NCBI RefSeq assembly: GCF_007109405.1
Contig: NZ_VJOY01000002.1
Location: 186,001 to 250,000 of the forward strand
Source: Pseudomonas mangiferae
GTDB taxonomy: Bacteria; Pseudomonadota; Gammaproteobacteria; Pseudomonadales; Pseudomonadaceae
DNA: 64,000 nucleotides
Reading direction: 5' to 3'
The notes below the pieces were generated by a model that did not search any database, was not told the origin of the DNA, and was given only the letters and a program-made list of their open reading frames with translations. The position numbers were made by a program, and so were the translations under genes. Positions 8,303 to 15,170 of the stretch are shown here, piece after piece; position 1 is the stretch's first letter, and the number at the start of each line of letters is the position of its first letter.

Positions 8303-9228
8303 CCTGGCCGGCCTCCTTCCCGCAGCAGGCCTGTGCTTCCGAACGCGCGGCCCAACAGGTGGAACGCGGGGCGCTCCAGCTCGGCCATGGTCCACAACGC
8401 CTGGAGGGTCACCGGCAATCTCAAGGGAAGGTCGGCATCCTGGCTCGGCGTCTGCGCGGCCATGCGCGCGATGACCGCGTCGTAGTCGCCGAACCCGCCA
8501 TCCTCGCCTTGGCTCAGGCGGAGGAACTCGAACCCGGCGGCCAGGCCCGCGGAGTGGCCCTTGTCCAGGTAGCGGACCGCGCGCAGCAGGCGCATGCCGA
8601 AGGGCAGCTCATACCCGCGCAGGGTGGCCACCGCCGCCCCCTCGAGCAACCGGGCGAAATGCAGCGAGTCGGTCGGCCAGGCCCTGGCGCCGAAGGCGGA
8701 CCATTGCTCGATGAAGCACAGTACCCCCTTGAGCGCATCCAGGCGGTCGAAGCGCAGCGGCAGGGCCTGCTCCAGCGCCACCGGCTGGCTGGAATCGAAT
8801 GCGCCGGCGGTTCCATCCAGCGCCTGGTTCAGCAGGGCGTCCTGCCGGCCCTGGCGCTCGGCGTTCACGTCCCGCAGCAGGACCAGGTAGTTCGCGGCGT
8901 CGTCGCCGATGGCATCCTCGCCACGGATGACGCCGGAGAGGGCCAGCAGGGTGGCGAACAGGTCGGAGGCGGCCCAGTTCAGCGCGGTGCGCCCCTTCAG
9001 GATGTGCGGTACGAGCGCCTGCGCGGCGTCCGTCAGGTCATCGTTGATCAGCGAGCAGACCCGGGTGATGGCCAGACCGTCGATGGCGAGACGATCGCTA
9101 TCGAAGCGCCCGGCGCCTGCCGCCGTGTCCAGCCAGTCGAGCGCATGCGCGGCGGCCGTGCGCGTAGCCTGGAAGGTGCCGAACACCAGCGCTTCGGTCA
9201 CGGGTCTCTCGCCAGCATGAACATCCAT
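8296..9228 (-). CDS. Predicted alpha-helical repeat protein, second of a related pair in the peptide operon
   Basis: I do not recognise a named family with certainty. The 310-residue product is almost entirely helical by composition, with no signal peptide or membrane segment. It has the motif SQGEDGGFGDYD at 239-250, resembling the Q-x-x-GGF repeats of alpha/alpha-toroid proteins such as terpene cyclases and prenyltransferases. After that motif comes LPVTLQALWTMAEL, mirrored in the upstream neighbour by YHPTLVMLLLVACD, so the two are probably diverged paralogues. The start at 9228 follows AAGGAAGG. The gene begins 43 nt after its neighbour and overlaps the dioxygenase by 7 bp. A role as substrate-binding or scaffold partner of the dioxygenase is inference. 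Confidence 0.7.
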   Translation of the reverse strand: MDVHAGERPVTEALVFGTFQATRTAAAHALDWLDTAAGAGRFDSDRLAIDGLAITRVCSLINDDLTDAAQALVPHILKGRTALNWAASDLFATLLALSGVIRGEDAIGDDAANYLVLLRDVNAERQGRQDALLNQALDGTAGAFDSSQPVALEQALPLRFDRLDALKGVLCFIEQWSAFGARAWPTDSLHFARLLEGAAVATLRGYELPFGMRLLRAVRYLDKGHSAGLAAGFEFLRLSQGEDGGFGDYDAVIARMAAQTPSQDADLPLRLPVTLQALWTMAELERPAFHLLGRAFGSTGLLREGGRPGC

Positions 9229-9271
9229 AGGTCCTTCCTTGAGCGCGTGCGTGCTGCAGGTGATCGGTGCG

Positions 9272-10243
9272 TCAGCCATGGCCAACGGCGGCCTGGCTCG
9301 AGGTGTCGATGTCGCAGGCCACGAGCAGCAGCATCACCAGGGTGGGGTGGTAGACGGCGAAGAACTCGTCCTCCCGCGAGGGGCGCTTGCCCTCGGCCTG
9401 GGCCTCGTTCAGCCACATGCGGTCGGGGATGAAGCCGCCGGGCTGTTGGATCTTCTGCAGTTCGTCGGTCACCGCCCAGTGCAGGTCCCGGTCGTGGGAG
9501 CGCAGGCAGATGAGGTTCATCAACAGTTCGGCGGAGAGGTCGAAGTCCCGCTCGAACAGGCAGACCCGCAGCGCCAGGGACACGTAGTCGCGGGTGGCAT
9601 CGAGCTGTTCGCCGGCCAGGCGCGTGAGGTCGCTGCGGCCGAAATCGGAGAAATGGAAGATCAGGTGGGTGATGCCGTAGAGGTCCATGGTGCTGGCGTA
9701 GGACAGGGAGGGCGGATGGCGGAGGCTGCTCTGGGCATAGAGCGCGGCGTCGTCGGGCATCCGGTAGCGCAGGCGGGCGACGTCGAAGTAGTACTTGAGG
9801 TCCAGTTTGTGCCAGGGGCTGCGTTCGATGCGGTCCAGCATGCCGCGGTCCAGCACGTTCTGCAGCACGCGTTTCGCCTCGACCGGTTCGTCGCCGAGGT
9901 CCTCCAGTACGGCCAGGGCGACGGCCAGCAGGGGAAACAACTGCACCCGGCGGCGGGCGTCGAAGAAGATATTGCGTTGCTTCACCTTTTCCAGCCAGAA
10001 GCTGCGCAGGCGAACGGCGTCGTCCATGGACCGCAGCTGCGGGACACGCTGCACGATGCGCAGCGCCACGCCCAGCTCGCCGAAGGCCTTGCGCACGCGC
10101 CCGCCTTCGATCTGCTCGGGCAATTGATCGAACAGCAGGTCTTCCTGGGGCGGATCGAAGAACGAGAGGTTGTCCGTCAGCCACGCGAGGAGCCGCTGCG
10201 CGATCTGATTCCGGTCACCGGCACTGCGAAATACGCTTTGCAT
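9272..10243 (-). CDS. Predicted alpha-helical protein with Y-x-x-TH-x(3)-H-x-x-DFG motif (DUF6895-like?)
   Basis: The 323-residue protein is helical, soluble and of unknown function. Visible signatures are YGITHLIFHFSDFG (189-202), QQPGGF (266-271) and YHPTLV (298-303). The TH...DFG block resembles, from memory, the DUF6895 group of actinomycetes; I could not verify this. GGF followed by a (Y/L)-x-P/V-TL segment is shared with the downstream gene product. I chose the ATG at 10243 because a longer version starting at 10405 would overlap the peptide gene. No clear ribosome binding site precedes 10243, so the true start is uncertain. The H and D of the TH...DFG motif could bind a metal or a peptide (inference). 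Confidence 0.72.
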   Translation of the reverse strand: MQSVFRSAGDRNQIAQRLLAWLTDNLSFFDPPQEDLLFDQLPEQIEGGRVRKAFGELGVALRIVQRVPQLRSMDDAVRLRSFWLEKVKQRNIFFDARRRVQLFPLLAVALAVLEDLGDEPVEAKRVLQNVLDRGMLDRIERSPWHKLDLKYYFDVARLRYRMPDDAALYAQSSLRHPPSLSYASTMDLYGITHLIFHFSDFGRSDLTRLAGEQLDATRDYVSLALRVCLFERDFDLSAELLMNLICLRSHDRDLHWAVTDELQKIQQPGGFIPDRMWLNEAQAEGKRPSREDEFFAVYHPTLVMLLLVACDIDTSSQAAVGHG

Positions 10244-10337
10244 GGGAGGGCCCGAGAGGATGTCCAGGGTTATCCGCAAAGAGCGATTGCGCGCTCGATA
10301 CCGCCACTCCTTGCGGACGCTTACGCGTTGGAACTGA

Positions 10338-10520
10338 TCAGTGGGAAACGAAGCCGTGCCCGTAGACGATGGCACTGGCCACGATGGGTTGGCTCGGATC
10401 GCCATCGCGGTGGACTTTCTTGATCAGGAAGTCGGCGAACTGATTCAGGTCGGTCACACCCTCTTTCTTGAGCTGATCGAGGATTTCTTCCTTGGTGATG
10501 GTTTTCTTGGCCTGGGTCAT
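10338..10520 (-). CDS. 60-residue peptide, candidate precursor of a modified peptide
   Basis: The start at 10520 has an ideal AAGGAG eight bases upstream, which is strong evidence of translation. Residues 1-40 are charged and predicted helical (ITKEEILDQLKKEG, then DLNQFADFLIKKVHRDG), like a leader peptide. The last 20 residues, DPSQPIVASAIVYGHGFVSH, are hydrophobic and glycine/histidine rich with no Cys and almost no charge, like a core. It is the first gene of an operon with two helical proteins and an Fe(II)/2OG oxygenase. No known precursor family was recognised. An in-frame extension to 10682 exists but would start inside the inverted repeat and has no ribosome binding site. It could instead be a small regulatory protein. 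Confidence 0.72.
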   Translation of the reverse strand: MTQAKKTITKEEILDQLKKEGVTDLNQFADFLIKKVHRDGDPSQPIVASAIVYGHGFVSH

Positions 10521-10631
10521 GGGTATTACTCCTTGAGTGGGTATCTGTCGGAACACGACCGTTTCATCGCTTCCCGGTAGGCCCTGCGCGCCGAAGCGTG
10601 AAAGGACGAACCTGGAAGGGACTCGCGCGTC

Positions 10632-10679
10632 ATGTTCGGAGATGGACTTCGCGCGACAGACAAGTCCATCTCCGAACAT
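10632..10679. repeat. Perfect 18-bp inverted repeat in the peptide operon leader
   Basis: ATGTTCGGAGATGGACTT (10632-10649) is matched exactly by its reverse complement at 10662-10679, around a 12-nt spacer. It ends 112 nt upstream of the peptide start codon. No T-tract follows on either strand, so it is not a classical terminator. It may be an operator, an mRNA-stabilising stem or an attenuator. Confidence 0.85.
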
Positions 10680-10834
10680 CACTCCTCCCGGGGGCCGTCC
10701 TGGCCGTACCCGGGCGTATCCAGTGCGGACGTCAGCGGTCCGCTGCGACAGGCCGGATGCTGCCCTTCAAGTAGGGCGCGCCACCTTGCAGCGGCCTGCA
10801 CGAAAACAGACTAGATAGGCCCTCGACCGGTCGT

Positions 10835-10854
10835 GCCTGTCATTTCTGATAGTT
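10835..10854 (-). promoter_or_regulatory. LuxR-type (las/rhl-like) box upstream of the peptide operon
   Basis: On the minus strand the site reads AACTATCAGAAATGACAGGC. It fits the Pseudomonas CT-N12-AG rule and, against the P. aeruginosa hcnA box as I remember it, agrees at 15 of 20 positions. The inner dyad is CT-x-TCA with TGA-x-AG. A TATCTA hexamer starts 17 nt downstream at 10817, close to the spacing of a LuxR-activated promoter. The only gene set it faces is the peptide operon. Confidence 0.5.
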
Positions 10855-10875
10855 TTTCGTGGGCATCCGGGGACG

Positions 10876-10897
10876 CCCCGAAGCGGAAACTTCGGGG
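10876..10897 (-). terminator. Second terminator-like hairpin downstream of dppF
   Basis: CCCCGAAG (10876-10883) pairs perfectly with CTTCGGGG (10890-10897) over a 6-nt loop. There is no U-run. Together with the hairpin at 10999-11020 it could insulate the peptide operon from dpp transcription. Confidence 0.35.
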
Positions 10898-10998
10898 GAA
10901 CCCTGATTTGCGAGGAACGAAGGGTGGGCGGCCAGCGCGGCCCCGTGCGGGACGTCGCGGGCGCCACCGCTACGCCGCCAGGGCGTCGCGAGAGGCGT

Positions 10999-11020
10999 GG
11001 GGGCGGCTGAAACCGCCCCC
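10999..11020 (-). terminator. Hairpin immediately after dppF
   Basis: GGGGGCGG (10999-11006) pairs with CCGCCCCC (11013-11020) over CTGAAA, beginning 8 nt past the dppF stop. It lacks a T-tract, so termination may be partial or Rho-assisted. Confidence 0.5.
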
Positions 11021-11027
11021 GGAAGGG

Positions 11028-11999
11028 TCAGGCGTTGATCTGCTCCGCGTGGTGGCAGGCCACGTGGCGGCCGTCCAGGGGACGCAGGGGCGGGATCTCC
11101 ACCGAGCAGCGCTCGGTGGCGTAGGGGCAGCGCTTGTGGAAGGCGCAGCCGGAGGGCGGGTTGAGGGGGTTGGGCAGCTCGCCGGCGATCTTGATCTTCG
11201 GCTTCGCCGGGTCCGGGTGGATGGTGGGCGTGGCCGACAGCAGCGCCTTGGTATACGGGTGCAGCGGGCGCGCGTAGATCAACTCGTTGGGCCCCATCTC
11301 CGCGGGGCGGCCCAGGTACATCACCAGCACGTCGTCGGCCACGTGCTGGACCACCGCCAGGTTGTGGGAGATGAACACGTAGGCGGTGTTGAAGGCCTCC
11401 TGCAGGTCCATGAACAGGTTCAGCACCTGGGCCTGGATCGACACGTCCAGGGCCGAGGTAGGCTCGTCCGCCACCAGCACCTTGGGGTTGAGCATCATGG
11501 CCCGGGCCAGGGCGATGCGCTGGCGCTGGCCGCCGGAGAACATGTGCGGGTAGCGCTGGTAGTGCTCCGGGCGCAGGCCCACCTTCTGCATCATGGTCTG
11601 GACTTTCTCGCGGCGCTCGCCGCGGGATTCCGAGGTGTTGATGGTCAGCGGCTCGGCCAGTTGGTCGCCGATCTTCTGCCGCGGGTTGAGGGAGGCGTAG
11701 GGGTTCTGGAAGACCATCTGCACGTCGCGGCGCAGCTGCTTGCGTTCCTGGCGGTCGGCCCCGGCGACTTCCTGCCCGGCGATCTGCAGCGAGCCGGCGG
11801 TGGGCTCCTCGATCAGGGTCAGAGCGCGGGCCAGGGTCGACTTGCCGCAGCCGGATTCGCCCACCACCGCCAGGGTCTTGCCCGCCTCCAGCTCGAAGGA
11901 CACGCCGTTGAGCGCCTGGACCGTGGCATAGCCCTTGAACAGGCCGCGATAGACCAGGTAGTGACGGGTCAGGTCGCGGGCATTGAGTACGGCGGTCAT
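11028..11999 (-). CDS. dppF: Dipeptide ABC transporter ATP-binding protein DppF
   Basis: One of two ATPases that power dipeptide uptake through the DppBC permease at the inner membrane. The 323-residue product has Walker [10 protein letters not shown], the Q-loop in [12 protein letters not shown], the ABC signature FSGGQRQR, Walker [12 protein letters not shown] and the switch histidine in ISHNL. The C-terminal oligopeptide/dipeptide extension contains [14 protein letters not shown], whose cysteines may bind an iron-sulfur cluster as reported for this subfamily. It overlaps the dppD end by 4 bp (ATGA), so it is translationally coupled. It is the last gene of the dpp cluster and is followed by hairpins. 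Confidence 0.96.
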   Translation of the reverse strand: MTAVLNARDLTRHYLVYRGLFKGYATVQALNGVSFELEAGKTLAVVGESGCGKSTLARALTLIEEPTAGSLQIAGQEVAGADRQERKQLRRDVQMVFQNPYASLNPRQKIGDQLAEPLTINTSESRGERREKVQTMMQKVGLRPEHYQRYPHMFSGGQRQRIALARAMMLNPKVLVADEPTSALDVSIQAQVLNLFMDLQEAFNTAYVFISHNLAVVQHVADDVLVMYLGRPAEMGPNELIYARPLHPYTKALLSATPTIHPDPAKPKIKIAGELPNPLNPPSGCAFHKRCPYATERCSVEIPPLRPLDGRHVACHHAEQINA

Positions 12000-12970
12000 C
12001 GGGTCACCTCGGTCAGGTTCAGCGGGTAGAAGCAGCGCACGGCGCCGAAGGGGTGCGGGTCGAGGGTCGGCCGCTGGGCGCGGCAGTGATCGGTGACATA
12101 GGGGCAGCGGGGCGACAGCAGACAGCCCTGGGGCCGGTCGTAGCGACCGGGAACGATGCCCGGCAGGGTCGACAGGCGGCGGGCGCCCTGGCTGTGTTCG
12201 GGGATCGCCTTGAGCAGGGCCTCGGTGTAGGGGTGGGTGGGGGCGTTGAACAGCCGCGGCACCTGGCCCAGCTCCACCGCCTCGCCGGCGTACATCACGC
12301 AGACCCGGTTGGCGGTTTCCGCCACCACCGCCAGGTCGTGGGTGATCAGCACCAGCCCCATGCCCTGATCGCGCTGCAGGTCCAGCAGCAGGTCCATGAT
12401 CTGCGCCTGGATGGTTACGTCCAGGGCGGTGGTGGGTTCGTCGGCGATCAGCAGCTTGGGCTCGGCGGCGATGGCCATGGCGATGGCCACCCGCTGGCTC
12501 ATGCCTCCGGAGAGCTGGTGCGGGTAGGCGTCCAGGCGGCTGGCGGCACCGGGGATCTCCACCCGCTCCAGCAACTGCTGGGCCCGTTGCCGGGCGGCGC
12601 GGCCGCGCAGGCCGAGGTGCTGGCGCAGCACTTCCTCGATCTGGTAGCCGATGGTGAAGCTGGGGTTCAGGGCGGTCATCGGGTCCTGGAAGATCATCGC
12701 CAGATCCTTGCCGACGATGTGCCGGCGCTGGCGGCCCTTGAGGGTGAGCATGTCGGTGCCGTCGAATTCCAGGCGGTCGGCGGTGACGATGCCGGGGGCT
12801 TCCACCAGGCCCATCAGGGCCATCATGGTCACCGACTTGCCGGAGCCGGATTCGCCGACGATGGCCAGCACTTCTCCGGCATTCACCGTCAGGTCGAGGC
12901 CGTCCACCACCGGCACGGCGTCGCGGCCGCCGAAGCGGACGCTGAGGTTCTTGATGCTGAGGAGGCTCAT
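11996..12970 (-). CDS. dppD: Dipeptide ABC transporter ATP-binding protein DppD
   Basis: Partner ATPase of DppF. Walker A is GESGSGKSV, the signature LSGGMSQR, Walker [13 protein letters not shown] and the H-loop ITHDLAV. The C-terminal [14 protein letters not shown] carries the same cysteine pattern as DppF. I chose the ATG at 12970 ([14 protein letters not shown]), which gives 324 residues, the family length, and has AGGAG eight bases upstream. The frame also continues upstream without a stop to ATGs at 13075 and 13069. The latter has its own GAGGAG six bases upstream, so a form with an extra 33 Pro/Ala/His-rich residues is possible. The gene follows dppC closely. Confidence 0.95.
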   Translation of the reverse strand: MSLLSIKNLSVRFGGRDAVPVVDGLDLTVNAGEVLAIVGESGSGKSVTMMALMGLVEAPGIVTADRLEFDGTDMLTLKGRQRRHIVGKDLAMIFQDPMTALNPSFTIGYQIEEVLRQHLGLRGRAARQRAQQLLERVEIPGAASRLDAYPHQLSGGMSQRVAIAMAIAAEPKLLIADEPTTALDVTIQAQIMDLLLDLQRDQGMGLVLITHDLAVVAETANRVCVMYAGEAVELGQVPRLFNAPTHPYTEALLKAIPEHSQGARRLSTLPGIVPGRYDRPQGCLLSPRCPYVTDHCRAQRPTLDPHPFGAVRCFYPLNLTEVTR

Positions 12971-13079
12971 GGCGGGCTCCTGTCGGGCGTCGGTGCCGTC
13001 GTGGACGGCGGGGACGGGGGCGGGCGGCGCCCGGTGGGAGTGGGCGAGTACGGCAACGGGACTGTTCATCGTCATCTCC

Positions 13080-13991
13080 TCAGGCGGCGTTCTTCAGTTT
13101 CGGGTCAAGGGCGTCGCGCAGCCCGTCGCCCATCAGGTTGATGGCCACCACGCTGAGCAGGATGGTCAGGCCGGGCAGCGAGACCACCCACCAGGCGCGT
13201 TCGATGTAGTCCCGAGCGGAGGCCAGCATGGTGCCCCACTCGGGGGTCGGCGGTTGCACGCCGAGGCCGAGGAAGCCCAGGGCCGCAGCGTCGAGGATCG
13301 CCGAGGAGAAGCTCAGGGTGGCCTGGACGATCAGCGGCGCCATGCAGTTGGGCAGCACGGTGATGAACATCAGCCGCGGCAGGCCGGCGCCGGCCAGGCG
13401 CGCGGCGGTGACGTAGTCGCGGTTCAGTTCGCCGATCACCGCGGCGCGGGTCAGGCGCACGTAGGACGGCAGGGACACCACGGCGATGGCGATCACCGTG
13501 TTGATCAGGCCTGGGCCGAGGATGGCGACGATGGCCACCGCCAGCAGCAGCGAGGGCAGCGCCAGCATGATGTCCATCAGGCGCATGATCGCCGGGCCGA
13601 TCAGCCGCGGGAAGAAGCCGGCCACCAGGCCCAGGACGATCCCCGGGATCAGCGACATGACCACCGAGGACAGGCCGATGATCAGCGACAGCCGCGAACC
13701 GTGGATCAGCCGTGAGAGCAGGTCGCGGCCCAGTTCGTCGGTGCCCAGCAGGAAGCGCCCCTGGCCACCTTCGAGCCAGGCCGGCGGGGTGAGCAGGAAG
13801 TCGCGGAACTGCTCGCTGGGGCTATAGGGCGCCACCCAGGGGGCGAACAGCGCGCAGAAGACGATCACCAGCATGAACAGCAGGCCGGCGAGGGCGCCCT
13901 TGTTGTGGGAAAAGGCGCGCCAGAATTCCTTCAGCGGCGACGGGTAGAGCAGGCTCTGGTCGACGGGCAGGGGGGTGGTCAGGCTGGTCAT
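13080..13991 (-). CDS. dppC: Dipeptide ABC transporter permease DppC
   Basis: Inner-membrane permease, 303 residues, of the BPD_transp_1 type with an N-terminal OppC-like first helix (about residues 35-57). The cytoplasmic EAA-like loop that contacts the ATPases is visible as the segment around [19 protein letters not shown]. The periplasmic [23 protein letters not shown] block is typical of DppC/OppC. The gene lies between dppB and dppD in a single minus-strand cluster and forms the dipeptide channel with DppB. It could accept other short peptides. Confidence 0.96.
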   Translation of the reverse strand: MTSLTTPLPVDQSLLYPSPLKEFWRAFSHNKGALAGLLFMLVIVFCALFAPWVAPYSPSEQFRDFLLTPPAWLEGGQGRFLLGTDELGRDLLSRLIHGSRLSLIIGLSSVVMSLIPGIVLGLVAGFFPRLIGPAIMRLMDIMLALPSLLLAVAIVAILGPGLINTVIAIAVVSLPSYVRLTRAAVIGELNRDYVTAARLAGAGLPRLMFITVLPNCMAPLIVQATLSFSSAILDAAALGFLGLGVQPPTPEWGTMLASARDYIERAWWVVSLPGLTILLSVVAINLMGDGLRDALDPKLKNAA

Positions 13992-14078
13992 GGGCGGACC
14001 TCGGCGAAAACGGTGGAAGCGCGGGTCGCGGCGGGGCGCCGGGACGACGGGAAACGGATGCGGGGCATGGCGGCGTCC

Positions 14079-15089
14079 TCAGCTCTGGTGGCGGATGCGC
14101 GGGTTGGCCAGTCCGTAGAAGACGTCCACCGCGAAGTTGACCAGGATCACCAGGCAGGCGATCAGCAGAATGCCGTTCTGCACCACCGGGTAGTCCCGGG
14201 CGCCGATCGACTCGATCAGCCACTTGCCGATGCCCGGCCAGGAGAAGATGGTCTCGGTCAGCACGGCACCGGCCAGCAGCGTGCCCACCTGCAGGCCGAA
14301 CACCGTCAGCACCGGGATCAGCGCGTTGCGCAGACCGTGGATGAACACCACCCGGGACGGCGACAGGCCCTTGGCCTTGGCGGTGCGCACGTAGTCCTCG
14401 CGCAGCACCTCGAGCATCGCCGAGCGGGTCATCCGGGCGATCACAGCGAGGGGGATGGTGCCCAGCACGATGGCGGGCAGGATCAGGTGGCGCAGGGCGT
14501 CGAGGAAGGCGCCTTCCTCGTCCCCCAGCAGGGTGTCGATGAGCATGAAGCCGGTTACCGGCTCGACGTCGTAGAGCAGGTCGATGCGCCCGGAGACGGG
14601 CGTCCAGCCCAGGCTCACCGAGAAGAACATGATGAGGATCAGGCCCCACCAGAAGATCGGCATGGAGTAGCCGGCCAGGGACAGGCCCATCACCCCATGG
14701 TCGAACAGCGAGCCGCGCTTGAGGGCGGCGATCACCCCGGCCAGCAGGCCCAGGGTCCCGGCGAACAGCAGGGCGGCGATGGCCAGCTCCAGGGTCGCCG
14801 GGAACAGGGTGAGGAATTCGTGCCAGACGCTCTCGCGGGTGCGCAGCGACTCGCCCAGATCGCCCTTGGCGAGTTTGCCGATGTAGTCGAGGTACTGCTG
14901 CGGCAGCGGCTTGTCGAGGCCCAGGCGGTGCATCGCGGCCGCATGCATCTGCGGGTCGACGCGACGTTCGCCCATCATCACTTCCACCGGGTCGCCGGGG
15001 ATCAGCCGGATCAGGGCGAAGGTCAGCAGGGTGACGCCGAAGAAGGTCGGGATCAGCAGACCAAAGCGTCGAACGATAAAGGACAACAT
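14079..15089 (-). CDS. dppB: Dipeptide ABC transporter permease DppB
   Basis: 336-residue inner-membrane permease with the DppB/OppB N-terminus MLSFIVRRFGLLIPTFFGVT. It shows six predicted helices and the EAA-like loop EDYVRTAKAKGLSPSRVVF. The ATG at 15089 matches the family; an in-frame ATG at 15122 would add 11 residues with no better ribosome binding site (GGAG lies about 12 nt before 15089). It pairs with DppC. It sits immediately downstream of one of the two dipeptide-binding proteins, separated by about 80 nt, consistent with co-transcription. Confidence 0.95.
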   Translation of the reverse strand: MLSFIVRRFGLLIPTFFGVTLLTFALIRLIPGDPVEVMMGERRVDPQMHAAAMHRLGLDKPLPQQYLDYIGKLAKGDLGESLRTRESVWHEFLTLFPATLELAIAALLFAGTLGLLAGVIAALKRGSLFDHGVMGLSLAGYSMPIFWWGLILIMFFSVSLGWTPVSGRIDLLYDVEPVTGFMLIDTLLGDEEGAFLDALRHLILPAIVLGTIPLAVIARMTRSAMLEVLREDYVRTAKAKGLSPSRVVFIHGLRNALIPVLTVFGLQVGTLLAGAVLTETIFSWPGIGKWLIESIGARDYPVVQNGILLIACLVILVNFAVDVFYGLANPRIRHQS

Positions 15090-15170
15090 TGTTCGGGGGT
15101 ACTCCGCATCATCAGGTGGCATGGCCTCCCGCGTGCCCGCGCAGGGGCGCGGGCACGGGGCGTACTCTTC

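Larger units (their letters stand above)
10521..11027. other. Non-coding control region between dppF and the peptide operon
   Basis: This 507-nt gap has no convincing gene. Read along the minus strand it holds, in order: terminator-like hairpins after dppF (10999-11020 and 10876-10897), a LuxR-type box (10835-10854), a TATCTA hexamer at 10817-10812, a perfect 18-bp inverted repeat (10632-10679), and the peptide ribosome binding site. The arrangement suggests a long 5' leader for the peptide mRNA. Confidence 0.5.

Noticed and set aside
10244-10405. Longer form of the first helical protein starting at 10405
   Set aside because: It would overlap the well-supported peptide gene by 68 bp in another frame, and its extra residues look like translated leader.
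10632-10679. Inverted repeat read as a transcription terminator or transposon end
   Set aside because: There is no T-tract on either strand, no target-site duplication and no transposase nearby.
10521-10682. N-terminal extension of the 60-residue peptide to an ATG at 10682
   Set aside because: It would begin next to the inverted repeat with no ribosome binding site and adds Arg/Phe-rich sequence, while the ATG at 10520 has a near-perfect AAGGAG.
10835-10854. LuxR-type box considered as a regulator of the dpp cluster
   Set aside because: It lies downstream of dppF, the last dpp gene, behind two hairpins; the only gene set reading away from it is the peptide operon.
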